From NCBI GenBank assembly GCA_029532625.1, contig JARFXM010000009.1, positions 5,624,416 to 5,688,415 on the forward strand: a DNA stretch of 64,000 bases, in the 5' to 3' direction. Both the position numbers and the translations under genes were made by a program. Positions 24,327 to 36,587 of this stretch are shown piece after piece (position 1 is the first letter of the stretch; each line of letters opens with the position of its first letter). Source of the stretch: Lomentospora prolificans. Its lineage: Eukaryota > Ascomycota > Sordariomycetes > Microascales > Microascaceae. The notes beneath the pieces are model-generated. The model did not search any database. It was not told the origin of the DNA and was given only the letters and a program-made list of their open reading frames with translations.

Positions 24327-25371
24327 GGTGAGCTAGGGCGCAGGAGTTACTATATGGGAGAGACACAGACTCTTTCCGGATGGTCGAAAAGGAACTAGTC
24401 GGTTTGCCTCGGGGTGACTTCTTCTCGCGAAATCGGGCTCCAATACTTCTTTCATATATCAAAGGTTGGCGAGCGAATTGAGGTCCCGAAGTAATCTCCA
24501 CTTTTCGCTTTCATTGCTGGCTTATTGTGGCGGTGCTCTGAGTATGATAGTAAGTCCTGCACAAGGACCTTGCTGACGCCGTGCGCAGAAACCGTGTTTC
24601 AATTGGAGCGGCACATCGAACCCGATTTGGAAATTGACCACCCACCATTGATATGGTAGACTGGATAGAAAGTTTTTTGGCTAGGTTCTCGGCTATTACT
24701 TGGGAAAGTGCAGCCAGGTGCCAACTTGGATAAGCTGGGGGGGTGCTTTGGAGATAGGTCAATACCAGCCGTGTTCAAGTCAGAAGGACGCGATATTGAT
24801 AGATCGGGTTCTAGTCGAGACCTCTGATACTACTAATAAGCTACATCTGGCCCCGAAGCAGAGGTAAGCAGCCCCAGAGCGTGGAGAAGAGTTTATCCTT
24901 GAGTAGCCAAGCAAGGGAAGCACCGTTGACCCTGCTACTTGGTGAGCCCAACTGCTGGCTATGCAAGCCTCCTACCTCCTTCTAGATTGTGGCTCTCGAG
25001 GTCCCCAAAACATTTTTGGCCCTCAGGTCGGCCCCTCGATTAAGCGAGTACAGGAACAGGATTTGCGGAATCAATCGCCTATGGGGCGTATTATTGTTTC
25101 ACACAGCCTCTAAGTGTGCAGGAACTGGAGGAACAAAATTGTTCTTTGTACCCTCTCCCCAAAGACTGGATTATCTAATGCACACTAGCGTTTCGCTTCG
25201 CTGGCCATGCTGCTGGAGATGGATCAGTCCTGCTGCACATGACTAGCTTGCTTATCTTTTTATTGCTTTCCTAACCACCCAGTCGCCAAACCACGCATCT
25301 CCAGAACGATCGGCAGCGCAAGCTTTCTCTTGACTGACCTGGCCCTGGTAGATCGCAATTGAAGGATCATA
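24327..25371. other. Intergenic between divergent genes
   Basis: No convincing gene; shared upstream region of the Zn2Cys6 regulator (minus) and the glutaminase (plus). Confidence 0.55.
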
Positions 25372-26760
25372 ATGAAGTCACCAATCCCTGATTACCTTCG
25401 GCAAGTGCTCGACGCCGTCCGTCCAGTAGAAGATGGGGCGCCTGCGAGCTATATTGACGTCCTAGCAAACGCCGATACCTCGAGAATGGCCGTGGCTTTA
25501 GCGACTGTCGACGGCACGATATATTCGTCAGGTGATGACGAAGTCGAATTCTCTATCCAGTCCATCTCAAAAGCCTTTGTTTACGCACTGGCCATTTATG
25601 ACGCTGGAATTGACGGCGTTCTTGCTAAGATCGGGGTTGAGCCCTCGGGAGATCCCTTCAACGAGCTGTCTCTGGAACGACAGGGCACCAATCGCCCTAT
25701 GAATCCAATGATTAACGCAGGTGCCATCACCGCCCATTCACTAGTTGTCGGCCCACACGCCACGCCTGAAGAACGGGTGGATCGCATCTTGTTGATTTTA
25801 TCGAAATTGGCTGGCCGACAGCTGCACGTCGACGAGGAGGTCTACGAGGCTGAACTCAAGGACGCCTTCCGCAATATTGGTCTAGCTTATATGCTAAGGG
25901 CGGCAGGTATCCTTGAATGCAGTCCCGAGGATGCCGTGCGCGGCTACATTCGCCAGTGTTCTATCAAGGTTAATGTACGGGACCTCGCAATGATGGCTGC
26001 CACGCTTGCAAATGCAGGTGTCCATCCGATTACTGGACAAAAGATCATTTCAAGAGCTAGCGTGCGGCAAGTTCTTTCTGTCATGACCACCTGTGGCATG
26101 TACGATGCCGCCGGCGACTGGGTGTCTAATATTGGCATTCCAGCGAAGAGCGGTGTCGCTGGAGGTATTATTGGCGCTTTGCCCGGCCAACTCGGCCTCG
26201 CAACCTTCTCCCCGAAGCTTGATGCCCACGGAAATAGTGTGCGAGGAGTGGCCATGTTTCAACGACTTTCGACCGATATGGGCCTCCACATGATGGACAT
26301 CAGCCAAATAGGTAGATCCACTGTACGGAAATCACTCATCACTTTCGACAGCGCTCCTAGTGACCGTGACTTGGATGGTCGCATCGAGGTTCCGGTCTTT
26401 GCCCTCCGAGGCGCTGTTCGATTCTCAGGGGCCGAGCTTCTGACCCGGGCCGTCGTTCGGGATCTTAACAAACCAGAAGCTAACGATCCTAGTTCCGGAT
26501 GTAACGCTTTATGCCCTGCTGTTGTTTTCTCTCTGAGAAATACAATTTCTCTCAATTCTGTTGCGCAGCGCATGCTTCGGGAAATTGTCCGTCGTCTTCA
26601 CGCAGATGGAAAATCGGTCTACGTGATCGATCCTATAGATGTCCTAGACATCAGCGGGATGACGGAGAATGAGAAGCCAGTAGTAGTCCGCACGATCGAG
26701 GACACCATGAGTCTCGTGGGCGGCAGAGGTTGCCACATTGTTGCTGACCAAGAGGATTAA
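25372..26760 (+). CDS. Serine-dependent glutaminase with C-terminal STAS domain (462 aa)
   Basis: One intronless frame. Residues about 1-310 match the beta-lactamase-fold glutaminase family (GlsA type, EC 3.5.1.2), which turns L-glutamine into glutamate and ammonia. The catalytic SxxK is in FSIQSISK (Ser64, Lys67), followed by PMNPMINAGAI, AVRGYIRQCSIKVNVRDLAMMAATLANAG and the GIPAKSGVAGGIIGALPG loop. Residues about 340-455 form a STAS-like domain (VVFSLRNTISLNSVAQRML...VYVIDPIDVLD), as in some bacterial members. No targeting signal is seen, so probably cytosolic. The lack of introns beside intron-rich neighbours and the bacterial-style architecture suggest old horizontal acquisition, but similar genes occur in other moulds. 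Confidence 0.92.
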   Translation: MKSPIPDYLRQVLDAVRPVEDGAPASYIDVLANADTSRMAVALATVDGTIYSSGDDEVEFSIQSISKAFVYALAIYDAGIDGVLAKIGVEPSGDPFNELSLERQGTNRPMNPMINAGAITAHSLVVGPHATPEERVDRILLILSKLAGRQLHVDEEVYEAELKDAFRNIGLAYMLRAAGILECSPEDAVRGYIRQCSIKVNVRDLAMMAATLANAGVHPITGQKIISRASVRQVLSVMTTCGMYDAAGDWVSNIGIPAKSGVAGGIIGALPGQLGLATFSPKLDAHGNSVRGVAMFQRLSTDMGLHMMDISQIGRSTVRKSLITFDSAPSDRDLDGRIEVPVFALRGAVRFSGAELLTRAVVRDLNKPEANDPSSGCNALCPAVVFSLRNTISLNSVAQRMLREIVRRLHADGKSVYVIDPIDVLDISGMTENEKPVVVRTIEDTMSLVGGRGCHIVADQED

Positions 26761-29460
26761 ATAAACTCACGCGTCCATAATACTAGCAGTCTCCACTGAA
26801 GTATTATACCTCCACTTTAAGAGAATATGGTAATGAGCGCGGAGGGGCTATATAGCCGAACGTGGAGCGTTTGGTGGCATATAAATCCAGGGTAGTTACA
26901 TCAAGAGTTCGACCACAAGCGAACATCCCACAAAAGCTGCATTGTACGGGACCTTAAGCTGTTGACCGTGAGACTACAGTCCCGATACTGTGAGCGCCCT
27001 GTCTCTTGGACTTGATGATACCGCTATTATTCCCAAACAAGTCCCCCCCGGTTCGATGTTGAAGAGGTACGATCATGTCCCCAAAATTTACATTCTTCTA
27101 AATCAGTCCATAGGAAGTTCCTATCTGTGTGATGAGAGATAGGGTCGCTGCTCATGATGGCACCACTATTACTGCCGACTGGAGAAGGTTCTCTACCAAT
27201 TTGAGAAGCCACTATATCATCCAGCTACCCTTTATACAATATTTCCGAGATATTTGCTCGCTCCGACAGACTTTTATTATTCGTTTTTGTAACCCCTAGG
27301 ATGATTGTGGCGTCATGGATGTGTGGGTTGCTCTCGAACAGAGCCGAGGTGCATGACGCACGATCAGACTTGTTCTACGCGATGAATTGGACTTTGGATA
27401 TGGAGAACCAGTCACCCTGAAGGAGATGCAATTCTATGACTGCCTACTGACCTGACCGACAACGTAACTTGATCTGCCTTCATTCTAGCCAGAATCAAGT
27501 AGTTAGATGCTCCACGGCATCATGCATTAGTAATAAATCAAGTTAGACCGCAGCGAATAAGGCGCCATTGATGTGTGCCCGTCATGACCGTGAAAAGGGG
27601 GTTCCCCTGATCATTACAAGTAGACAGTCCAGTCCGATCACGACAATGCCCCTGATTCTGCGACATCAGCAGGACACAGCGTAGGTAAAACTAGAGGAGC
27701 ACAAACTATGAGACGCCAGCCCTACTCTGAAAAGTAGTAAGAGAGTAAACCCGTTATTTGTTTGGAAAGATGAACTCAGCTTGTTCGGGTACATGAATCT
27801 TAAGCTTTCTCATGTTACCCACCCAAAACTCGGTGTATCACTCGACGTCAACCGCTACCACTTTTCAACGTTAACAAGGTTTCAATACTTTGTGGGATTC
27901 GTCCTGCATCACAATAACATTTTTCACTTTAGATGGTTGGGGAAGTCGGCTGTCAAACACGAGGGCTGGGTGGACTGTAAATACCCTCAAAACGAATGCT
28001 GGCCTCGATCGAGAAGCAGAGTCTCCTAGGATTGGGGCAAAAGGAGACGAATGCGCCCTTGTCAGTGTCCAATGTTACACAAGCTTACGCAGAGGCCATG
28101 GAAAGCTACGTCCTGGCGATAGGATCTTGTGTCAGAGCCTGGGCCTATTACTGATAGTCTCGAAGGAGTTTGATGGCAGGGGCGACCGATTTACTGTTCT
28201 AGGGGCGGTGCTATTGACGCCGATATACTCGGGAATCATATCAAGACGAAGACCGTTTAGGGAAGCGTAAGCATGAAAACTTATCTTATACCTCTAGTAT
28301 TTCTTCCGCCCTAAGGGCGCATCGACATCTGTCTTTAAGAACTCGATACGGATGCCGTGCAGCCCTTAACGGGTCAGATTGTTTCACTTTCAGCCCAGGG
28401 GCTCAATTCGAGTACAAACTGCTGCCTTAGTTTCAGCCCTTTGTTCCTTAGTCACCTAGTAATCAAAAGATCGAGGTGGAAGCCTGGATAAATTAATCGA
28501 GTCCCTAAAAGGGATGAAACCGTTCGACCAACCAAATCATAATACATAAAGGTCCAAAAGGCCTGACGTTCACTCCAATTCGCCCGTCCTTTTTCGGCTT
28601 GGCTGCTGTACTACACCCTCTCCATATTTCCTTAGCCTACCCGTGGGTTCAGGCCAATCGCCTTCGCCGCCATTCGATGAATTTCGAAGGGCTGGTGGGT
28701 CTCCCTATCGGCGAACGCGATTGGCCTGAACCCACGGGTAGCCGATTTTTTTTTTCATCGTACCATGAACCCCTGGCTGGTACGGTACTAGACTGCCCAA
28801 GCTTCGAATAGTGCCGCCTTAGCTCGGAGCTAAGTTGGATCCGCAGGACATTAGAAACCCAAATACCCCGATAACCGAATAAAACTAAAAGCATATACTA
28901 TATCGAGGCTTGTTCGGGTCTGGCGAGCGAATAGGAATTGGATCGGGATGACCTCGGCTAAGACTACCGATTCTCAAGAACAGCGTCCGCTGATATCGAT
29001 TGATCGCTTCTTTTGACAACCCGAATTTAATCAGCAGATATGATAAGTAAAGGAGTGGATTTAAAGATAAATTGCCCCTATGGCCAGTTCGCATTCGGAA
29101 GAAGAAAAGTGTTGGTCGCAATCGTAGTTTCCCAGGGTCGTAAGCGAACAAGGTCCGACGCCGGCGCTGGCCTGACAGATTTTTAACCCGTGATTCTCCC
29201 CCTCGATTTTCAATCTTTTCTTCCTCCCTCTTCTCCCGGCTCTCTTCCATCTCTAGAAAAGACAATCCCCCAGAGCTCCACTTCATCGCCATAAACCTCA
29301 ATTCAAACGAGACGAAACCGATCACGCTCCCTTCGGGCCACCTGCTGCGTTCGCCATCACTCGACATCTTCACTTGTGGGCTGGCATTCGCTTGGCTCTG
29401 CCTCTTTTACAGGTCATCTCTCGCGACATCCAAGCTATTTAGCCCACCTCCGCCATCACG
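26761..29460. other. Long intergenic region with one strong inverted repeat
   Basis: No gene I can support. Frames at 27781-28270 and 28885-29373 lack domains. A 33-bp inverted repeat is at 28637-28741. The 5' leader and promoter of the small gene at 29461 lies at the end. Confidence 0.5.
28637..28741. repeat. Near-perfect 33-bp inverted repeat
   Basis: The arm 28637-28669 (starting CTACCCGTGGGTTCAGGCC) and the arm 28709-28741 are reverse complements with a single mismatch. The spacer is 39 bp. A T9-10 run follows at about 28746. It could be a hairpin, a small palindromic element or a MITE end. No target duplication was identified. Confidence 0.85.
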
Positions 29461-29661
29461 ATGCGAATTACTCGGCTTATCTCGATGACCAATTTCGCCG
29501 TTGCATCATCGGCCCTTGCATTCCAAGTATTTGTCTTGTACCCGTGGCACAATCAGCTACAGAATGATTTTCACTCCTTGAAGGAAGAGCACCTTCGTGT
29601 TCTTCGAACGATTTCCGAAAACCGACCCCGAGACCGACAGAAGCGAGCCGAACAGGCATAA
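29461..29661 (+). CDS. Small single-pass membrane protein (66 aa), unknown function
   Basis: The frame begins with the MRITRLISMTNFAVASSALA hydrophobic segment, followed by FQVFVLYPWHNQLQ, then a charged helical tail (LKEEHLRVLRTISENR) rich in Arg/Glu. The ATG context (TCACGATGC) and a long pyrimidine/AC-rich leader support a real start. The layout (short N-terminal membrane helix, positively charged ends, 60-70 aa) is like small inner-mitochondrial-membrane or ER assembly proteins of fungi, but I do not recognise a named family. Confidence 0.6.
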   Translation: MRITRLISMTNFAVASSALAFQVFVLYPWHNQLQNDFHSLKEEHLRVLRTISENRPRDRQKRAEQA

Positions 29662-32631
29662 CGGCGCGTATCTTCTCTTCTCCCAACACCTATGGAGCCT
29701 AAGAGGCAGGTAATAGCCTCGTAATCTCGTACCTACGGCTTCGGCCCCAATATACGTATTCCACACTACCCACACGCGCGCCGAATTATTTTCATACCAC
29801 GGACAGTCGCTATTTCAAACTACCCAGATTCATTGCGGTTAAGCCAACTATTTATCCTTCGATAGACAAATAGATGGATGCTCTTGTCAAGTTGCTTTAA
29901 GCTTGTAACAAAAGATAGAAGACAGGACTTGGTTTATGAGTGAGTTGGAGGGACCCATCGCGAATTCGGGAGAGTCCATCGCAAACACCTTCCAGCATCC
30001 CAGCATTGTTCAATCTTCCCCTAATTTCCACCTATTTTATAGACAATTAGAATATCATCCCGCGAGTTCAACTTAGCATTCGAACAAACTACCTTGTCAC
30101 TTGGCATAAATACACCCTAGCCTAAATCTTCAATATAGAACCTATGTAAATACCTCATCTTCTCACTACCTTTTTGGAACATGTCTTCGTTTCATTAGAG
30201 CCACATCGATTTGTTGGTCTTGGACTTATTCTATAGCATAAGGCGGTATTTATTCTCTGGAATGTAGTATACCTATAGAGTACTTGATGAAGATGGGGGA
30301 AGGGTTCATGGATTCTACAAATATAGATGTCAAGGAGCAACTCCTGTGAATATACAGTTACGGTCTAACGCAAGCTACTTAAGACGAGGTGTTCCTTCCA
30401 CGAGAATTCAGTAACTGCTTGGTAGGGTATTGCAAGGGGTTAACGCAGAGGGTATCAGCCTAGCCGTCAAAGTGGTTGTCGCTGACGGGTATCGCTCAAG
30501 GACAATGCAAAAGACAGCAATATATCTGCCTTCGTCGCCGGTACTTAGTTTTCAGTTGACTCTGATTGGAGAGGTAAGTAGTGCGGACCTGAGATTTGAA
30601 TAAGGTTAATGAACACCTATGTTTCCCAAACCTACCATTAGCTCCCAAGAGCCCTTATGCGCGCAAACTGGAGACGGTTCTTTGATGTCAACGGGCTTGT
30701 CTGCGACTTGAGCTTTTCTATGGCCTTCTTCGTCCGGCACATCTTCCCTGGACGGTAACTTAACCCTCATATAGGTGAGCCATATGAGGATGGATCTCGA
30801 TTCCAGCTTATTCGTCCGCTGAGAGCCATCGATATTGGGGGAAAGTTTAATATACTTGTTTGGCTTTGAGCTCATTATCCTAGCTTTCACGTGGACTGGA
30901 GCTATAGATGACTGGAGCGCAGTGGCAATTCTTATTCCTCTGGTCCTTGGGTTATTGCTATGTGCTGGGTTCATTGCCCAGTAACATCTCATGACGCCAA
31001 GCCAGCTTTTCAGCCTGGTCTTCCCAGTCCACCAGCCAATGCTACATAAGATAAGGCGACATTGAGTTACTTTTCTTTGCCAACTTTTCTGCTGGCATTG
31101 GGATGTTCAGGATGCTTTATACTCGAATCTTCACTCACGATAGTCTAGTTATCTGATCTCGTCAACAAGCACTCTGAACGCATGTAGGTACAGACACGAC
31201 GTAACAAGTTGAAAGGGCCACAGCGCTTGCCCCATTAGAGTTCAACTCTTGTACTATATACCTAGGATGGGAGGCATTAACGGCCTGTCTTCATTAGTTA
31301 CTAGAGTGTCCGAAATGTCAATAAGGTGAAAACGGGAGTCTTCGCAGCGATGTGCACGTGCAATATATGGCCGAAAGTCTTGGTCCTCTCCTACGCAATT
31401 TATATGGAGAATATGCCGCTTGTATACAGGACTTTGGCTTTCGACCGGCTATGTGGTCGCATATCGACCAGTGCCGTCGCTAGATATCTCGACGTGGCTG
31501 CATGTTACAGGCGCCATCCATGTGATTCGTTTCTTCCCGGGCGAGTTTTGCATCAGGTTGAACAAAAGACTAAGGCACGTTTTACCAAGTTTTCGCCCCA
31601 GACCCTTTGGTACTGGTGAGAATTTAAGATGGAAATTGTATGGGACATATGGCAATTATCTCGTTCTGCTTCTAGTGGGCTCCCGAGTAGCTTGGTGATG
31701 CCCTACAAGGAAACCATAATAGAAAACAGCTACTTCTTGAAGCTCATCCGAAGAACTCGTGCGCTTCCGAGGGTCGGACGGGGAAAAGGGAGTTAATCAC
31801 TACTGCATCTATTAGGTAGCCGTGAACAAACATGCATTGCTTGGTGGACGCACGCCACTCATCACTCACCATGTGGTATGATATCGCTTGATATGTTAAC
31901 AGCAGCATCCAAAAATATCTCTCTACTACCTCCCTACACTAATATTTATGATGGATAGTCGCGAGGCGGAGCGAGGAGGAATTGAGCTTATAAAAGTTGT
32001 TTCACCTCGAAGGAGGTTTTTATATGCTGTAGCTCAAGGTTTCGAGAGACCTAAGATTAGTATAGTTAATAAGAGGAATTGCTTTTTAGTTGATAGTGAC
32101 TACTTATATACTAGAAGAGAGTAGGATCTTGTTTAATAGTGAATATTATAACTGACTGAGCTGGGCTGAGCTCGACTGCTTTCTCTAAAGTGCAGGGCAT
32201 GGACAGCCGATCGGTGTATTAGTGCTTGATCCCCGTAGGTTAATCGACGGTGCTAAGCTGGTAAAGCTAACTTCTAAGAGAGGACAGCAGGGTTCGGTTT
32301 ATGCTCATATCTATTACAGCTGTTGGCAATCGTTTTGATTTTATCAGTTTAAGCCCTCGGCATATCCGTTTTACGCTTGCTAGGCCTCGGCAAAGTATAA
32401 TAAACATACGTTTAAAATGGCTCTTGTCATGAGTGGAAGCGCGTGGGACGAAACTTACGTAAACCACCTCCGCTTTTCTTCGCAGCTAGAATCTCCGCTT
32501 CACATGAATGCTACTCACATCCATACACCAGTCCAAATCCCTGAATACAACAAAGCAAGCCAAACTCCTCAATCCCATATTAGTAAAACCGAGCCCTTTC
32601 ATAATTTCTCTTGTACCGTCAATCGAGAAGT
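29662..32631. other. Long intergenic region; partly AT-rich
   Basis: No gene supported. A frame over 30606-30992 (minus) has no domain. At about 31920-32130 an AT-rich block contains a methionine-less open stretch (VVSPRRRFLYAVAQGFERPK) that may be a relic of a repeat; I cannot identify it. Confidence 0.45.
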
Positions 32632-33408
32632 ATGGCATATATGAAGGAGGAGAGCGTGGCAAATGTGGGAAACGAGAGGTTCAATGCTGAAGCAGCCGCA
32701 TGGGATAGCAATCCATTTGTCCATGCGATGAGCCTCGAAGCCTGGAAAGCCATTCAAGTCTATCTTCCGTCTCTTTTCAGCCAAGGCTCAGCACATAAAC
32801 TGAATGTCCTTGAGGTCGGGTGCGGAACTGGACTGCTCAGCTTCGCAGTTGCTCCTGCAGTGCATCAGTTAGTGGCCATCGATTCAGCCGAAGGGATGAT
32901 AGAGGTTCTTTCTTCTAAGCTAAATGCTAAGGATGCTCCGCAAAATATCTTCCCTTTAGCGATTTTGTTGGAAGACCCCGAGGATAAGAGACTTCCTCCG
33001 GCGCACGATGCGCACCCTGACGGCCCAAGACGAAAGTACGATCTGGTCATATCACACCTGGTTTTACACCATATTGCGGATCTTAAATCGGTTTTGAGGA
33101 CAATTCTAGGGTGTTTGAAAGAAGGTGGTGTCGTCGCATTAACGGATTACGAGGATTTCGGGCCTGATGCGAGACGGTTTCATCCCGCATCGAAGATGGA
33201 CGGCGTCGAGCATCATGGAATCCCACGGGATTGGATGGCTACACTCATGAAGGAAGTAGGATTCAAAGATGTAAGGGTTGAGGTGGCATGGAGTCACAAC
33301 AAGCTAGTCGAGACATATCCTGGAGAATTCAATGATGGCAAGCCAGAGACAGGCCAAGGAGAGATGATGAAGTTTACATATCTGATCTGCCTGGGACAGA
33401 AGGCTTAG
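32632..33408 (+). CDS. SAM-dependent methyltransferase, class I (258 aa)
   Basis: Intronless. The first ATG in frame is at 32632. The Rossmann fold shows motif I VLEVGCGTGLLSF, motif II VAIDSAEGMIEVL, the YDLVISHLVLHHI block (motif IV/post-I region) and LKEGGVVALTDYEDF. The N-terminal FNAEAAAWDSNP is typical of small fungal methyltransferases in the UbiE/Methyltransf_11 group. The product should be a soluble cytosolic enzyme; the acceptor (small molecule or protein) is unknown. No neighbouring biosynthetic genes point to a pathway. Confidence 0.87.
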   Translation: MAYMKEESVANVGNERFNAEAAAWDSNPFVHAMSLEAWKAIQVYLPSLFSQGSAHKLNVLEVGCGTGLLSFAVAPAVHQLVAIDSAEGMIEVLSSKLNAKDAPQNIFPLAILLEDPEDKRLPPAHDAHPDGPRRKYDLVISHLVLHHIADLKSVLRTILGCLKEGGVVALTDYEDFGPDARRFHPASKMDGVEHHGIPRDWMATLMKEVGFKDVRVEVAWSHNKLVETYPGEFNDGKPETGQGEMMKFTYLICLGQKA

Positions 33409-35086
33409 GCAATGAATATTGTCAGATCAACTCGCAAGAAAAGGCTACTCAGCTCAGATGGCCCTATCCACTAGTCGTACACGCCGCCAAAATATACTGC
33501 GAGCACTTCTCTATTTCATGGCCAATGGACTACAGCTTCAGGTGCATGCCAAGTAGCAACAGCACCTACCCGCTAGACAGCAAGGTGAGCCTAAAATATG
33601 CTATAATCACACTGCTATTTTTCGGGAAGCCAATTTTCGAGGAGGATTGTCTAATCGTTGATCTTACACCGATTCAGGTTATTCTTATTAGTTGTCCCCC
33701 AAGATTGAGGGTATTTGCCATTTTGCAAATCATCCTCCGCAAGAACCATAGAAGTGATATTCTTGGAATGTGTAGTTCGCGTCGCAGCTACGACCGCATC
33801 GTCAACCACATCGAACCGCATAGCCAACGATTGTTGCGCTCTATAGAGCCCCTCGTAGTTGGAAGATGTCAGAATGATTATCATTGTCAATATCAGCGTG
33901 GCAAACTGGCTAAGTTGAAAGGATGAATGAGGTCAAGATCAACGTGGATGGCCTGATGCAGTGGCCCGTGCGGCGGCGGCGCGAGCCTGTGCGGAAACTG
34001 TATTAATAAGGAGATATTAGGTGAAATGAGGAAAGAAGGACTCTTCGATGGTCTCAACCCAATGAAGGGGGATCACCTCTGTTGTTGGTTTGTCCTGGCA
34101 GTGGCTCTGGGTATAATATCTGTGCAAGTGCCTGCTTGGCTTAGTGCTCGGAGTCGGACAAACGTCTCAACGGAGAGACGTATGCCAGATCTGAACAGCA
34201 ACCCAATTCCAGAGGTACTTGTACATCACAGGTGTCATCTGGGACGAGCTGAAGAAGATGAATGATGCTTCGTTACTGGCAAGGGCGTCAAGGATGGTGG
34301 GAATCTCACGCCATTACTTGAGGACATACCCCATCTCTTCACGGACCCATGTATTCTCAGACATTGCCCCCGGTTTTTAATGTTAGGACAACAAATAATA
34401 TTGGTTCTTCAAAATGAACGAACCGCCAGTGGTGCAACTGTCCGTGCGCGAGCTCTAGGCCAATCCGAAGCCCTGGAGCTTCATGAGCTGAATAGCATGG
34501 ATTGCGGATCACTTCCCCTATTGGCATGGTGCCTCACTGACCCCTGAAAGGCCTTGTGCATCATTCCACGCGCCGGTCTCCCGTTTTCCTGTCAGGACTT
34601 GCTCAGAGTTTCCTTCGTATTCAGGCCACCATACCACGATAGGCAGCGGAAGACCTCTTGATCAAACGTGTCACACAAGGTGGATCTGCACATTGTACTA
34701 TTAATCATATTCCGCCTACCTGCATAGCTTTCCATGGGCATTAGGGTTTGCATCGGGTGGGAGGTCTGTGTGCTGGCCAGCTTTTAGCGAGCCAGCTAGC
34801 GAAGCCTAATCCTAGTTAGGAAACACATTGGTTGTTAATAAGCGAGTCCCTGACAGGAAGAGAACATCTCATAATATTACCAGGCAGTCCCGCTCTTGCA
34901 CCTCGCTTCCCGGAAACCTTGGCTGTGACACTCCACATCGTTTCGGTGAGGGAGCCCTTCTTTTGTCTTCGTGAAATGTGAGACGAGCGGCCGAGATCGA
35001 TCTCACTCTGCCCCGCCTTTTTGTTTTCATTTCGGATTCAATGGGCACTATTTAAGGGCCAACACCTAGCAATACGCGACAGCAGA
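33409..35086. other. Intergenic; GCCAGCTAGC motif near 34771
   Basis: No supported gene. The stretch 34771-34801 has TGGCCAGC...GCGAGCCAGCTAGCG, similar to the palindromes at 1880 and 18074. The 3' end is the promoter of the rhodopsin-like gene. Confidence 0.5.
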
Positions 35087-36587
35087 ATGGCGGACACAGC
35101 AGCCATTCCGGTGCCGCCAACCGGGCCAATGGGCCCACCGATCGGTATTCACGGTCCGGAGAGGTCATATTCGGTCGACATCATTGTCTGTTCTATCATT
35201 ACCGCCGTGATCGGCAGTATATTCGTCGGTCTTCGATTTTATGCCCGCGGCGTGCTCATGCACGTCTTGGTCCTCGAGGATTGGCTTATTCTCATTGCTC
35301 AGGTTCGTGCGAGCGCATCACTAGGCTTCCTTAATCGCTGGCCTTTGGAAGATGAGAGTGTTGCTCACCCCCCTTTTTTGACTGGTTTCAATAGCTCTTC
35401 TCCATTGCGACTTCAATTGGATTCATTCATCGTAGGTCTTCCACTTGACCCATGCGCCTAATTCGACGCATCGCATCCGAGCAAGCATCCCCTTCTCTAT
35501 AAAATGCGTAGCTGCTGACACCCCGTGATAGAGGCCGTTCTCGGCCTTGGAAAGCACTGGTGGTGGCTTGACTTTGCAAATGTGGTGCCGATGAGCCAGG
35601 TACGCTCGAAGGCCTTCCCGGTCCTGTCGTTGGATAAAGTGGCTAATCTGCGTGTAGGCCGGTTGGTATAGCATCCTCTTTTATGAAATGAGTCTCTGGT
35701 TCTCTCAGACAGCCATTCTGATCCTATACCTGCGCATTTGGACTTATCCTTGGGTGCGGCGGTGCACTTGGATCCTAATGGCTATCATTGTCGCCTACAA
35801 CATGTTCGTCTTTGTGTCCATATTCATCGCCTGCATCCCGCTTGAAGCTTTCTGGGACTTCACAGTCCCCAGTAAGTATTGCCATACAACCGACGTCTGG
35901 TTCGCCAATACGTACCTGCACATTGCTACCGACTTCCTCATCTACTTCCTGCCGATGCCCGTCATTCTCCGCCTGCGCTTCCCTCGCCGCCAGAAGATCC
36001 TACTCTTCGTATTATTCGCTTTCGGTTTCTTGTATGTCTACAGCCTTCCACCTCCCTTTTGTCCCCTGACCTTTTCTTCCCGCGCTATCGATAAGGACAG
36101 TAATAACTTGTGCTCCGTTCTTGGTAGTGTCTGCATGATTTCAATCATTCGCCTCGTCTACCTAATTTTGACAAAGAACACGACCGACGTCCCTTACGAT
36201 AATACGACGATTGCCTTCTGGACCACGGTTGAGACCAATGCTACTGTTATAATTGCTTGCTTCATGACGATGAAGCCACTCCTCGCGAAGTGGTTCCCCT
36301 CCCTCATCGAGCCCAGCAATGACCCTTCCAATGAGATGCAAGACGCTAGTCCCGACGCCAATGGTCGGATGCCTACGATTGGTTCCACCCCAACGCGTCC
36401 CCCAAACTCTAACCAAGACAATTGCTATTCTTGGATGATCCCATCCGCGCATCATACATCGGCGAGCACTGGCAAGGACGAACAGGAGGAGAGAGACCTC
36501 GAGGCTGCTGATAGCCATAGTAATGCCAGCGGCCAAAGCACCTTGAAGAAGGCATCACTAAACGTTAGAGTAGAAAAAGTCTTCTAG
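35087..36587 (+). CDS. Fungal rhodopsin-domain 7-TM membrane protein (384 aa)
   Basis: Exons 35087-35302, 35395-35431, 35532-35599, 35658-36031 and 36128-36587 give 1155 nt in frame. The last intron (36032-36127, 96 nt) is a multiple of three with no stop, so it reads through if unspliced. Splicing restores FAFGFFVCMISIIRLVYL. The hallmarks of the fungal-specific Rhodopsin domain (PF20684 type) are present: GLRFYARGVL, LEDWLILIAQ, GLGKHWWW, a TAILILYLRIW helix, CIPLEAFWD, DFLIYFLPMPVILRLRFPRRQKI and IAFWTTVETNATVIIACF. It has seven membrane helices and a cytosolic Ser/Asp-rich tail of about 90 residues. This family includes Pth11-related and SAT4-type proteins; no retinal-binding lysine is implied. 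A role in signalling is possible but unproven. Confidence 0.9.

Noticed and set aside
28885..29373. 162-codon minus-strand frame
   Set aside because: No domain, rich in Arg/Glu from purine-rich sequence, and it lies in the leader of the small plus-strand gene.
30606..30992. 128-codon minus-strand frame
   Set aside because: No recognisable motif, no start or splice support, and unlike a fungal protein in composition.
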